Under the pieces are notes generated by a model. That model ran no database searches, had not been told where the DNA came from, and saw only the letters and a program-made list of their open reading frames with translations. A program made the position numbers and the translations under genes. From Mesorhizobium sp. Root552 (GTDB taxonomy: Bacteria; Pseudomonadota; Alphaproteobacteria; Rhizobiales; Rhizobiaceae): a DNA stretch of 64,000 bases. Position 1 is the stretch's first letter. Every line of letters begins with the position of its first letter. The stretch spans positions 317,714 through 381,713 of the forward strand of contig NZ_LMFV01000023.1 in assembly GCF_001427285.1 (NCBI RefSeq), read 5' to 3'. Below, one piece after another: positions 51,442 through 60,097 of this stretch.

Positions 51442-52677
51442 TCAAAACAGCGCCAGTTGCTCGCAAGACCGCACGATTGTCTGGCGAAGCGCCGCCATGT
51501 CCGTCATCGCTCCCGGCGACCAACCTTCTGCGGTGATGAAGGGACGGAGCTTGGCAATCGATTTCGAAAGCCGGCCCACGTCTTCCAGCCTCAGGCGCCG
51601 ATGGCGGCGCGTCTGCAGGATGCGGTCCACCACCTTCGTGCCAAGCCCCGGCACGCGCAGCAGCATTTCCCGGGATGCGCGGTTGACGTCGACGGGAAAT
51701 TGCCCGCGGTTGCGCAGCGCCCAGGCGAGCTTCGGATCGATGGCAAGATCCAGCATGCCGTCGGCTGTGCCTTGCAGAATTTCGCCTTGCCCGAAGCCGT
51801 AGAAGCGCATCAGCCAGTCTGCCTGATAAAGCCGGTGTTCGCGCAACAGCGGCGGTTTTTGCGAAGGCAGTGCCGATGAGGAATCCGGGATCGGGCTGAA
51901 AGCGGAGTAATAAACGCGGCGTAGCTGATAGCTGCCGTAAAGCCGCGCGCTGGTTTTCAGGATGCCGTCGTCGCTGGTCTTGTCTGCGCCGACGATCATC
52001 TGCGTCGACTGGCCGCCGGGTGCAAAGCGTTCGCGTGTCTTCGTCCTAAGTGTCGGCTCGGCCTTTTCCTCGATCTTCGCACGCAGCTTGGCCATCGATA
52101 GGCGGATGGTTTCCGGCTTCTTTTCCGGCGCAAGCTTCTTCACGCTTTCGTCCGTGGGCAATTCGATATTGATCGAGAGCCTGTCGGCATAAAGGCCCGC
52201 CCGCTCGATCAGTTCGGCCGAGCATTCGGGAATGGTCTTCAAATGAATGTAGCCGCCGAACTTTTCCTCAAGCCTGAGCCGCCGCGCTACCTCGACCATC
52301 TCGCCCATCGTCTGGTCGGGTGAACGGATCACGCCGGAAGACAGGAACAGGCCCTCAATGTAGTTGCGGCGATAGAAGTCCATGGTGAGCCGCACCACGT
52401 CGTCGATAGAAAACCGCGCGCGCGGGACATTGGACGACGAACGGTTGATGCAATAGCTGCAATCATAGATGCAGAAATTGGTCAGCAGGATTTTCAGGAG
52501 CGAGATGCAGCGGCCATCCGGCGCGTAGGAATGGCAGATGCCCATGCCTTCGGTCGAGCCAATGCCGCCGCTCTTCAGCGAGTCCCGCTTTACCGAGCCG
52601 GACGATGCGCAGGATGCATCGTATTTGGCCGCATCCGAGAGGATGGCGAGTTTTTCGCGAAGTGTGAGCGTAGCCAT
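51442..52677 (-). CDS. Putative DNA modification/repair radical SAM protein
   Basis: 411-aa radical SAM protein of the TIGR03916 type. The CX3CX2C cluster motif is Cys69-Cys73-Cys76 (FCIYDCSYCINR). Further conserved-looking Cys at 23, 48 and 57 may bind another cluster. A helix-hairpin-helix DNA-binding segment (NRASREMLLRVPGLGTKVVD) lies near residues 340-365. The combination suggests radical chemistry on DNA, by analogy with spore photoproduct lyase; the substrate is unknown. It has no ribosome site before the ATG at 52677, and the SOS box ends two bases upstream of it, so the mRNA may be leaderless. It is the first gene of the pair with udgX. Confidence 0.85.
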   Translation of the reverse strand: MATLTLREKLAILSDAAKYDASCASSGSVKRDSLKSGGIGSTEGMGICHSYAPDGRCISLLKILLTNFCIYDCSYCINRSSSNVPRARFSIDDVVRLTMDFYRRNYIEGLFLSSGVIRSPDQTMGEMVEVARRLRLEEKFGGYIHLKTIPECSAELIERAGLYADRLSINIELPTDESVKKLAPEKKPETIRLSMAKLRAKIEEKAEPTLRTKTRERFAPGGQSTQMIVGADKTSDDGILKTSARLYGSYQLRRVYYSAFSPIPDSSSALPSQKPPLLREHRLYQADWLMRFYGFGQGEILQGTADGMLDLAIDPKLAWALRNRGQFPVDVNRASREMLLRVPGLGTKVVDRILQTRRHRRLRLEDVGRLSKSIAKLRPFITAEGWSPGAMTDMAALRQTIVRSCEQLALF

Positions 52678-52679
52678 TT

Positions 52680-52694
52680 GTTCATGATATGTTC
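52680..52694 (-). promoter_or_regulatory. Perfect alphaproteobacterial LexA (SOS) box
   Basis: GTTC-ATGATAT-GTTC on the plus strand (GAAC-ATATCAT-GAAC in the direction of the gene) is an exact match to the GTTC-N7-GTTC direct repeat used by LexA in Rhizobiales, Caulobacter and Rhodobacter. It sits two bases upstream of the radical SAM start codon, overlapping any -10 element, so LexA binding would block transcription of the radical SAM-udgX operon. Confidence 0.75.
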
Positions 52695-52759
52695 TTTTTA
52701 CCGGTTGCGCTATTAAATTTGACGTACCCCATGAACGGAGTGCGCCTGCCGGGCAGGCG

Positions 52760-54148
52760 TCAAACCTCGTGCAGATAGAGGTGGTAGTCGAGTTCGCTGA
52801 TGGTGCGGGCTACGCGCAGATACTCGGCGTATTTGATCGATGTGAAGGTCCGGTGCAGGTCGTCGCCGAGCGCCGTCCGCAGGAATTCCGAGGCTTGCGC
52901 CGCCTTGATGGCTTCGCGCCAGTCTGCCGGCATGACGCTGCGCGCGTCCTCGGCGGCTTCGTAGCCGTTGCCCGTCGTTTCGGGGCCGGGGTCGAGCTTT
53001 TCATCCAGCCCCTTCGAAATGCCGGCAAGAACCGTCGCAGCAACGAGGTAGGGGTTGGCATCGACGCCGGAAGGGCGGTGCTCGATACGCCGGTTCTTCG
53101 CCTCGCCGGCGGGCACGCGCAGTGCCACCGAGCGATTGTTGACGCCCCATGTGGGCGCTACCGGCGCATAGGATTGCGCGACGAAGCGACGCCACGAATT
53201 GGCATGCGGCGCGAACACCAGCATCGATTCAGCCATCGTGTCGGCAAGCCCGCCCAGCGCGTTGAGCAGCAGCGGCGACCAGCTTTCGCCGGCCTTTTCT
53301 GTGAACACGTTGCGATCTTCGCGGTCGAGCAACGAGACATGGAAATGCATGCCGGAGCCGGCATAGGATTCGATCGGCTTGGCCATGAAGCAGGCGGTGA
53401 CGCCATGACGGCGCGCCTGCGCGCGCACGATGCGCTTGAGCAGGATGAGGTCGTCGGCGGCGCGCATCACATCCTTGCGGTAGTGCAGCGTCAGTTCGTA
53501 CTGGCCCGGCGCATATTCCGAAATCACCGTTTCGGTCGGAACGCCCTGTTCCTTGGCAGCGGCATAGATGTCGGAGAACAGCGGCTCCATGCCGTGCAGG
53601 TGGTCGACGGAATAGACTTCGGTCTTGCCGCTCTTGCGCCCGTCCAGAACGGCGCGGGCGGGCTGCACCTTGCCGTCGGCGTCGCGCTCGTTGGCCAGCA
53701 GGAAGAACTCCAGTTCGAACGCGCCGGCCGGATGCAGGCCCTTGCTTGCCAGCGCCTCGACCTGCCTTGCCAGCGCATGGCGCGGGTCCGACGTCATCGG
53801 CGCGCCGTCGAGGTGGTACATCGCCATCAGCACCTGCCCGCGCGCAGGGCTGGTGCCGTAGAGCGGCACCAGGGTGCCGGGAAGCGGCCATGCGCGCAGG
53901 TCGCCGTCGCCTGAATCCCAGATCAGGCCGGTTTCGTGGACGTCCTCGCCGGTGATGTCGAGGCCGAGGATCGAGATCGGCATATGCCGCCCGCCCTCAT
54001 AGATGCTCATCAGCTCGTGCCGGCGTACGATCTTGCCGCGCCCGACGCCGTTGGAATCGGTCAAGACGATATCGAAGGCCTCGATCTCCGGATGCCGGTC
54101 GAGAAAGGCCTGCGCTTCGCTGGGCTTCGAGCCCGAGGGTGATGTCAT
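52760..54148 (-). CDS. Glutamine-synthetase-family ligase (gamma-glutamylpolyamine synthetase-like)
   Basis: 462-aa type I/III glutamine-synthetase fold. The N-terminal beta-grasp contains IEAFDIVLTDSNGVGRGKIV; the catalytic part has FELEFFL, SYAGSGMHFHVSLLD and a C-terminal adenylate-binding region NRSVALRVPAGEAKNRRIEHR. Family members in such contexts gamma-glutamylate amines (PuuA for putrescine, GlnA3-type for spermine) instead of ammonia. It lies 33 bp after a class III aminotransferase gene in the same direction, a pairing typical of amine catabolism. The amine is unknown. Confidence 0.82.
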   Translation of the reverse strand: MTSPSGSKPSEAQAFLDRHPEIEAFDIVLTDSNGVGRGKIVRRHELMSIYEGGRHMPISILGLDITGEDVHETGLIWDSGDGDLRAWPLPGTLVPLYGTSPARGQVLMAMYHLDGAPMTSDPRHALARQVEALASKGLHPAGAFELEFFLLANERDADGKVQPARAVLDGRKSGKTEVYSVDHLHGMEPLFSDIYAAAKEQGVPTETVISEYAPGQYELTLHYRKDVMRAADDLILLKRIVRAQARRHGVTACFMAKPIESYAGSGMHFHVSLLDREDRNVFTEKAGESWSPLLLNALGGLADTMAESMLVFAPHANSWRRFVAQSYAPVAPTWGVNNRSVALRVPAGEAKNRRIEHRPSGVDANPYLVAATVLAGISKGLDEKLDPGPETTGNGYEAAEDARSVMPADWREAIKAAQASEFLRTALGDDLHRTFTSIKYAEYLRVARTISELDYHLYLHEV

Positions 54149-54181
54149 GATGAAACTCTGGTGGACGCTATCGTGCTTGTC

Positions 54182-55558
54182 TCACGCCGCAAGTTTCGCG
54201 GCAACATCGGCAAAGGCCGCGATCAGCCGGTTGACCTGTGCGACGCGTGTGGCGGGCGAGATCAGCATCATGTTGTGGAACGGTGCGATCAGCACGCCGC
54301 GATTGACCAGCGCGACATGGATTGCGGCTTCCAGTTCCGGCACATGCGCGCCTTCTGCCTCGCCGCCATTTTTGAGCGGCCCCGGTGCACAGATGAACTC
54401 GACGCGCGCGCCGACGCGGGCGACGTGCCAGGGCAGGCGATAGCGGTCGATCACGGCCGTCAGCCCGGCGTCAAGCCGCCGTGCCAGATGTTCCATATGG
54501 GCGTAGTTTTCTGCCGTCATCACCTCTTCAAGCGTCGCCCGCATCGCGGCGAATTGCAGCGGATTGGCCGATAGCGTCGTGCCCATGCCGGAGTAGCCGG
54601 GCTCCTTGGAGCGTTCATAAGCGGCAAAACGCGAGGCGAGTTCGTCGCTCATGCCCCAGATACTGGCTGGTACGCCGCCGGCAATTGGCTTGCCGAGCAC
54701 GAACAGGTCCGGTTCCAGCCCCTGAACCTTCGTGTAACCGCCAAGGCCGGTGGAGATCGTGTGCGTCTCGTCGATCAAAAGAAGCGTACCGGCTGTGCGT
54801 GTCAGCTTGCGAAGCGCTGCATGAAAGCCGGGTTCCGGCAGCACCATGCACGAATTGGTCAGCACCGGTTCGGTGATGACGCAGGCAACGGATTTGTCAG
54901 CCAGCGCGGCTTCAAGGGCGGGCAGGTCGTTGAACTCGATCACTTTGGTTGCGCGGGTGAGATCGCGGAATTCGCCCGCGAGGCCGGGACGATTGATGGC
55001 GCGGCCGTCCTTCAGCCGAACCATCGTCTCGTCCACCGAGCCGTGATAGCAGCCGTTGAAGACGAGGATGGTTTCGCGCCCGGTGACCGCGCGGGCAATA
55101 CGCAGCGCGAAGCGGTTGGCATCCGTAGCGGTCGTCGCGATCTGCCAGAACGGCAGGCCGAACTTTTCCTGCAGCAGCGGCCCGATGGCCAGCGCGTCTT
55201 CCGAAGGCAGCATGTAGGTCAGGCCGCGCCCGGCCTGCCGGCGGATGGCGCGTGCGACTGGCGGCGGCGAATGGCCGAACATCGAGCCGGTGTCGCCAAG
55301 GCAGAAGTCGTCCAGCCGGTTGCCGTCGATGTCGGTAATGGTCGCGCCCTTGGCCTGATCGACGACGATCGGGAAGGGCGTCGGCCAGTCCTTCATCCAG
55401 TGCATCGGCACGCCGCCGAGGAAGCCGGCAATGCCGTTGCCGACCTTTGCCTCGCTTTTCGGGCGGGCGGCCCGGAAGGTTTCGGATTCGGTATCGCGGA
55501 TCTGCTCGATCCGGTTGCGGGCAATGCCGCCCAAGGTGATGTCGTCGTGTCTGGTCAT
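54182..55558 (-). CDS. Class III PLP aminotransferase (GSA-aminomutase-like)
   Basis: 458-aa class III aminotransferase. Family features are LDDFCLGDTGSMFGHSPPP near the N-terminus, VFNGCYHGSVDE, LLIDETHTIS (PLP-ring Asp region) and LFVLGKPIAGGVPASIWG, where Lys of GKPIAGG forms the Schiff base. It resembles glutamate-1-semialdehyde aminomutase-type and beta-amino-acid transaminases, not classical ornithine enzymes. I take ATG 55558; GTG 55567 is also in frame. It is probably the first gene of an operon with the ligase and acts on an amino-acid or polyamine-derived substrate. Confidence 0.85.
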   Translation of the reverse strand: MTRHDDITLGGIARNRIEQIRDTESETFRAARPKSEAKVGNGIAGFLGGVPMHWMKDWPTPFPIVVDQAKGATITDIDGNRLDDFCLGDTGSMFGHSPPPVARAIRRQAGRGLTYMLPSEDALAIGPLLQEKFGLPFWQIATTATDANRFALRIARAVTGRETILVFNGCYHGSVDETMVRLKDGRAINRPGLAGEFRDLTRATKVIEFNDLPALEAALADKSVACVITEPVLTNSCMVLPEPGFHAALRKLTRTAGTLLLIDETHTISTGLGGYTKVQGLEPDLFVLGKPIAGGVPASIWGMSDELASRFAAYERSKEPGYSGMGTTLSANPLQFAAMRATLEEVMTAENYAHMEHLARRLDAGLTAVIDRYRLPWHVARVGARVEFICAPGPLKNGGEAEGAHVPELEAAIHVALVNRGVLIAPFHNMMLISPATRVAQVNRLIAAFADVAAKLAA

Positions 55559-55641
55559 GGCCGCCACTCATAGCCAATGCGGCATGAGGACGGCAATCCG
55601 GCCAGCAAAGGTCTTTGCGCTGGGCAGTCGTCGGGTGTTGG

Positions 55642-56616
55642 TCAGGCGGTTATGTCGATGACGCCGCAGTCGCCGGCTGCGGAGCCGAACACGATGCGGC
55701 GTTCTTCCCTGTCCCACATCATCGAGGTGATGGCGCCCTTGCCGGGCCGGCGCAGCAGCACTTCCTTGGCGTCGGTGAAGCGGGCCGCGATGACCATGCC
55801 GTCTTCGTAGCCGATGGCCACGACGTCCTGGCTTGGATGGCAGGCGACGCAGGTCACCATGCTGTTGCCGCGCGTGCCGAGCTCCAATGGTGCCTTGCCC
55901 ATCGGGCCATCCTTGGCCTGGAATGGCCATACGATTGCCGCCGGCGCACCGGAACTCGCCAGCCACTTGCCTTTCGCGGACCACGACAGGCTCTTGACCT
56001 TGGCTGGGTAGCCGCTCATGCGCATGTGCTTGCCATCGGCAAGCTTCCAGCCGTGCAGGGCGTTTTCCTGCATGGTGGTGACGAGGAAATTGCCGTCGGG
56101 CGAAAAGGCGATGCCGGTATGGGCGCCGGCCCATTCAAGTTCCGTCGGCTTGCCATCTGCCGCCGGGAAATGCAGCGTCGCGCCATTGTAGCGGGCAACG
56201 CCGATGCGCATGCCTTTCGGTGCGAAGGCGATGCCCTCGACCGAGCGCGGATGGACAAATTCCTTCAACTTGCGGTCAGAAAACCGCACATAGGCGATCT
56301 TGCCGGAGGCATAGGCTACTGCTCCCTGCGGGCCGGCGGAGACGCTGGTGATCCACTTCTTGCCGGCATCGGCCAGTTGTTCGACCACCCCCTCGCTCTT
56401 GACGGCAAACACCTTTCCGTCCTCGCCGCCAGTGATCAGCCGGTCGTTCACTGCATCGTGGAATGTCGCGAGCAGGCCGTCATTGGCCTCGACCGTCTTG
56501 TGGCCGTGATCCAGCCGATGCACCGCGCCGTCTGCCAGCGCGAAATGCGGAACATTGTTCAGGAAGACGGCGGCAAGGCAGTGGCCGTCGAGATCAAGCG
56601 GTGCGACTGTCGGCAT
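55642..56616 (-). CDS. WD40-repeat protein paired with a CobW chaperone
   Basis: 324-aa protein made of WD40-like beta-propeller repeats (examples: HDAVNDRLITGGEDGKVFAV, GIAFSPDGNFLVTTMQENAL, LSWSAKGKWLASSGAPAAIV), about seven blades. No signal peptide, so a cytoplasmic propeller. It starts three bases after the stop of the CobW-family gene, so they are co-transcribed; this pairing recurs in Rhizobiales from memory. The likely role is a scaffold or partner for metal delivery, which is inference. Confidence 0.8.
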   Translation of the reverse strand: MPTVAPLDLDGHCLAAVFLNNVPHFALADGAVHRLDHGHKTVEANDGLLATFHDAVNDRLITGGEDGKVFAVKSEGVVEQLADAGKKWITSVSAGPQGAVAYASGKIAYVRFSDRKLKEFVHPRSVEGIAFAPKGMRIGVARYNGATLHFPAADGKPTELEWAGAHTGIAFSPDGNFLVTTMQENALHGWKLADGKHMRMSGYPAKVKSLSWSAKGKWLASSGAPAAIVWPFQAKDGPMGKAPLELGTRGNSMVTCVACHPSQDVVAIGYEDGMVIAARFTDAKEVLLRRPGKGAITSMMWDREERRIVFGSAAGDCGVIDITA

Positions 56617-56619
56617 GGG

Positions 56620-57711
56620 TCAGTTTGCAGTCACGGCCTGGCAGGCGTCGAAGCTCTTCTTCAGCCGCTCGGCATCGAGTTCGCGGCCGATGAACACAAG
56701 CCGGCTCTCGCGCTTCTCGCCGTCTTTCCATGCGCGCTGGTGATCGCCCTCGAGGATCATGTGCACGCCTTGCACGACGTAACGGTCGGGGTCGTCCTTG
56801 AAGGCGATGATGCCTTTCAGGCGCAGGATGTTCGGGCCTTCCATCTGGGTGATCTTCTCGATCCACGGGAAGAATTTTCGCGAGTCCATCTCGCCGCCGC
56901 GCAGCGACACCGACTGCACCGTCACGTCATGGATGGCTGACGGGTGGGCGTGGTCATGATGGTCATGGCCGTGATGGTCGTGATCATGATGATGGTGGTG
57001 GTGATGATCGTGGTCGCAATCCGGACCGCATTCATGGTCATGGTCGTGATCGTCATGCGCGTCGAGGAAATGCGGATCGTTTTCCAGCGCGCGGGTAAGA
57101 TCGAACGCGCCGCGGTCGAGCACTTCCCGGAGATCGACGCCCGAGCGCTGGGTGCGGTGGATTTTCGCCGCCGGGTTGATGGCACGCACGGTGGCTTCCA
57201 CGTCGCGCAACTCATCGTCCGTGACGAGATCGGTCTTGTTGAGGACCACGACATCGGCGAAGGCGATCTGGTCTTCCGCCTCCTTCGAATCCTTCAGGCG
57301 CAGCGGCAGGTGCTTGGCATCCACCAGCGCAACGACAGCATCGAGCTTGGTCTTGGAGCGCACGTCCTCGTCCATGAAGAAGGTCTGCGCCACCGGCACC
57401 GGATCGGCGAGCCCTGTCGTCTCCACCACGATGGCGTCGAAGCGCCCCGGACGCCGCATCAAGCCTTCCACGACGCGGATCAGGTCGCCGCGCACCGTGC
57501 AGCACACGCAGCCATTGTTCATCTCGTAGATTTCTTCGTCGGATTCCACGATCAGGTCGTTGTCGATGCCGATCTCGCCGAACTCGTTGACGATGACGGC
57601 GTAGCGCTTGCCGTGGTTTTCCGAAAGAATCCGGTTGAGCAAGGTGGTCTTGCCCGAGCCGAGATAGCCTGTCAGAACGGTTACGGGAATTTGCGTCTGG
57701 GTGTCGCTCAT
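56620..57711 (-). CDS. CobW/COG0523-family GTPase, putative zinc metallochaperone
   Basis: 363-aa G3E GTPase. P-loop [15 protein letters not shown] is at about residues 15-29, the metal-binding CxCC in [15 protein letters not shown] at about 63-77, and the guanine specificity loop in [10 protein letters not shown] His/Asp-rich stretch at about 216-256 (blocks such as [20 protein letters not shown]) should bind zinc or nickel. The C-terminal CobW_C domain follows. The ATG at 57711 follows GAGGC; the frame open to 57768 is unsupported. I see no Zur-like site upstream, only the palindrome at 57804-57815. Confidence 0.9.
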   Translation of the reverse strand: MSDTQTQIPVTVLTGYLGSGKTTLLNRILSENHGKRYAVIVNEFGEIGIDNDLIVESDEEIYEMNNGCVCCTVRGDLIRVVEGLMRRPGRFDAIVVETTGLADPVPVAQTFFMDEDVRSKTKLDAVVALVDAKHLPLRLKDSKEAEDQIAFADVVVLNKTDLVTDDELRDVEATVRAINPAAKIHRTQRSGVDLREVLDRGAFDLTRALENDPHFLDAHDDHDHDHECGPDCDHDHHHHHHHDHDHHGHDHHDHAHPSAIHDVTVQSVSLRGGEMDSRKFFPWIEKITQMEGPNILRLKGIIAFKDDPDRYVVQGVHMILEGDHQRAWKDGEKRESRLVFIGRELDAERLKKSFDACQAVTAN

Positions 57712-57803
57712 GTCGGGCCTCGAAAGGGAATGTGGGCTCCATATAGGATGCTTGGCTGCGTTTTGCACGACGAATCCAAACCGTTTCGCGTTGGGCCAGA
57801 TTG

Positions 57804-57815
57804 CGCACCGGTGCG
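57804..57815. promoter_or_regulatory. 12-bp palindrome upstream of the CobW gene
   Basis: CGCACCGGTGCG is a perfect palindrome 92 bp upstream of the CobW-family start. It could be an operator. It does not look like the TGTTATA-type Zur box of Rhizobiales, so its regulator, if any, is unknown. Confidence 0.3.
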
Positions 57816-57869
57816 ATGAAAATCTGATGTAAGGCTGCGATCAAACGCTATAGGAGACTTGTTGTGTTA

Positions 57870-58132
57870 GGTCGTGGACTCATAAATGTGATCGAAATGG
57901 CGCCTGGAACGGCAAAAAGCTGCGAGGAGAAGCGCGAAGGGCGATGTGGGCCATCGGCCGAGCGGTTCGACGCGGCAGCATGCAGCCGTTCCGGCGTCCG
58001 CAGGATGTGGTCCATCTGCACGGCTACTTTGTCGAAAGAGCTTGAAAATGAATGACATTTCCTGCGCTCTTTCTCCGCGTATCCGAACAGATGACCTCAC
58101 ACCATTTCGACCAGATTTATGAGTTCACGACC
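57870..58132. mobile_element. 263-bp MITE-like element with 31-bp inverted ends and TA duplication
   Basis: Terminal inverted repeats 57870-57900 and 58102-58132 match at 28 of 31 positions, starting GGTCGTG. Each end is flanked by TA (57868-57869 and 58133-58134), a likely target duplication as left by IS630/mariner and some IS5-group elements. The inside has no credible gene: a 63-codon frame at 57864-58055 has no ribosome site and no recognisable product. It is probably a non-autonomous deletion derivative of an insertion sequence. Confidence 0.8.
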
Positions 58133-58144
58133 TAGGGGCGCCGC

Positions 58145-59323
58145 GTGGATTCGGTCGACGTATTGATCATTGGGGCGGGCGCTGCCGGCATGATGTGCGC
58201 AATCGAGGCGGCACGGCGCGGGCGCCGGGTGCTCGTCATCGACCATGCCCGTAGCGCCGGCGAGAAGATTCGCATCTCCGGCGGCGGACGTTGCAACTTC
58301 ACCAACATCCATGCCGCACCAAAGAATTTCCTCTCGCAGAACCCCCATTTCTGCATTTCGGCGCTGAAACGCTACTCGCAGCATGATTTCATTGCGCTGG
58401 TCAAAAGCCACGGCATCTCCTTTCACGAAAAGACGCTGGGGCAATTGTTTTGCGATGGCTCGGCCACGCAGATCATCCAGCTCCTGCTGGATGAAATGAA
58501 GCGCCACGGCGCTGCGCTTCGGCTGAACACGCGCGTGGAAAAAATCGACAAGACCGCGGACGGCTTCGACGTCGCCCTGGAAACGGGTTCGGTACGCTGC
58601 GCCTCACTGGTCGTGGCATGCGGCGGCAAATCGATCCCCAAGATGGGCGCGACGGGCCTTGGTTACGACATTGCCGCGCAGTTCGGCGTGCGGCTGGTTG
58701 AAACCAGGCCCGCGCTGGTGCCGCTGACCTTCGAGCCGAACACGCTGGAGCCTCTTAAGCCGCTCAGCGGCATCGCCGTCGATGCCGTCGTCTCCTGCCG
58801 CAAGACGCAGTTCGAGGAAGCCATGCTGTTTACCCATCGCGGCATTAGCGGCCCGTCCATCCTGCAGATATCGTCGTACTGGCGTGAAGGCGACGAGATC
58901 GGCATAGCCATGTTGCCGGGCGCCGATCTGTTCGCGGCGCTGCGTTCGGCAAGGGCCGAAAATGGCAAGCAGGCGCTGCAGACCGCGCTGGCTGCCTTGC
59001 TGCCGAAAAAGCTCGCCCAGATGATTGCGGAGCAGTTGGGCATATCGGGAAACATGGCCGACCTGCCGGACCGCGAACTTCGTCGCGTCGAAGCTGCCGT
59101 CAACGACTGGCGCGTCAAACCTGCCGGTTCGGAGGGCTATCGGACGGCGGAAGTGACGCTGGGCGGTGTCGATACGCGCGATCTCGATTCAAAGACGATG
59201 GCGGTGAAGGCCATGCCGGACCTTTATTTCATTGGCGAGGTCGTCGATGTTACCGGTTGGCTCGGTGGCTATAATTTCCAATGGGCATGGTCATCAGGCT
59301 GGTGTGCCGGACAGTCGGCTTAA
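58145..59323 (+). CDS. FAD-dependent oxidoreductase (YhiN/HI0933 family)
   Basis: 392-aa flavoprotein. The dinucleotide fold DVLIIGAGAAGMMCAIEAAR opens the protein, GEKIRISGGGRCNFTN is diagnostic of the YhiN family, and VVDVTGWLGGYNFQWAWSSG closes the FAD domain. Function in cells is poorly known for the family. It starts with GTG at 58145 after GGGGCG, only 12 bases beyond the right end of the MITE-like element, so its native promoter was either displaced or replaced by the insertion. Confidence 0.85.
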   Translation: MDSVDVLIIGAGAAGMMCAIEAARRGRRVLVIDHARSAGEKIRISGGGRCNFTNIHAAPKNFLSQNPHFCISALKRYSQHDFIALVKSHGISFHEKTLGQLFCDGSATQIIQLLLDEMKRHGAALRLNTRVEKIDKTADGFDVALETGSVRCASLVVACGGKSIPKMGATGLGYDIAAQFGVRLVETRPALVPLTFEPNTLEPLKPLSGIAVDAVVSCRKTQFEEAMLFTHRGISGPSILQISSYWREGDEIGIAMLPGADLFAALRSARAENGKQALQTALAALLPKKLAQMIAEQLGISGNMADLPDRELRRVEAAVNDWRVKPAGSEGYRTAEVTLGGVDTRDLDSKTMAVKAMPDLYFIGEVVDVTGWLGGYNFQWAWSSGWCAGQSA

Positions 59324-59368
59324 GGGAGCTGGGTAGCCTGTTCGCAAAACAAGTCAGCCGGATAAACA

Positions 59369-59399
59369 GTGTCATGAAACTGCAATGCGGTTCTGTCAT
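59369..59399 (+). promoter_or_regulatory. Weak Pho-box-like direct repeats upstream of the marR gene
   Basis: GTGTCAT (59369-59375), four bases, CTGCAAT (59380-59386), six bases, CTGTCAT (59393-59399). Two of three units match the CTGTCAT unit of PhoB boxes and the first spacing is right. It is 117 bp upstream of the MarR-family gene. The middle unit is poor, so this is tentative. Confidence 0.25.
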
Positions 59400-59515
59400 A
59401 AGCAAGCCGCTGCGGTTTTGATTGCCGGCAAAAGGGTTTCGTCGGGACCAAAATCAAAGCCAGTGTAAATGGCGGCGTGTGCTATCGTGCCGCCTGTCCG
59501 GATTGAGGGGAAGAC

Positions 59516-59983
59516 ATGGCCAAGGCTGACAGAACAGCGACTATGAGCCGGCTGCATTCGGCTGCCAGGCTGGCGCGTACCGCGCTTGCGGCGCGGCTGC
59601 TCGCGCACGGTTTTTACGCCGGGCAGGACCAGATCATGCTCGCGCTCGATCGCGAGGATGGGCAAACGCCGGGTACGCTCGCCGATCGGCTGGGCGTTCG
59701 CCCCCCGACCATCACCAAGACCATCAACCGGCTTCAGGCACAGGGTTTCCTGGATAAAAGGGCTTCGAATTCCGATGCCCGGCAGGCCCATATCTTCCTG
59801 ACCGATTCCGGCCGCGAAATGATCATGGCTATCGAGAAATCGGTGAAGAAGACCGAAAAGCAGGCGCTGAAGGGCCTCGACAAGAAGGATCAGAAGGCGC
59901 TCTACAAGCTTCTGGCGCGCGTCGAGGCAAATCTTTCCGGTGCGGAAGTCATGGTCGAAGAAGAGCCCGAAGCCGAGGAATAG
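59516..59983 (+). CDS. MarR-family transcriptional regulator
   Basis: 155-aa winged-helix regulator. The DNA-binding core is GTLADRLGVRPPTITKTINRLQAQGFLDKRASNSDARQ (split here: recognition helix PPTITKTINRL at about 63-73, wing near RASNSDARQ). It has a Lys-rich helix and an unusual acidic tail (ending EEEPEAEE). TGAGGGGAAG precedes the ATG. The neighbouring DMT transporter gene 115 bp downstream in the same direction is a possible target. Confidence 0.85.
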   Translation: MAKADRTATMSRLHSAARLARTALAARLLAHGFYAGQDQIMLALDREDGQTPGTLADRLGVRPPTITKTINRLQAQGFLDKRASNSDARQAHIFLTDSGREMIMAIEKSVKKTEKQALKGLDKKDQKALYKLLARVEANLSGAEVMVEEEPEAEE

Positions 59984-60097
59984 CATCGGGAGATTGCCGG
60001 GCCTTTTCGGATAGGCCAGCCGCATTTGCGCTTGCAGCGCGTGGCGGGTTGGCACAAAGCTGACACAACGAGAAAGCACGTTGATTCAGGCTTTGCT

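Noticed and set aside
57712..57867. Search for a Zur box upstream of the CobW gene
   Set aside because: No TGTTATA-like inverted repeat is present; only the unrelated CGCACCGGTGCG palindrome was seen.
57864..58055. A 63-codon frame inside the MITE-like element
   Set aside because: No ribosome site, no family resemblance, and it lies wholly in the element. It could be a transposase fragment but I cannot show it.
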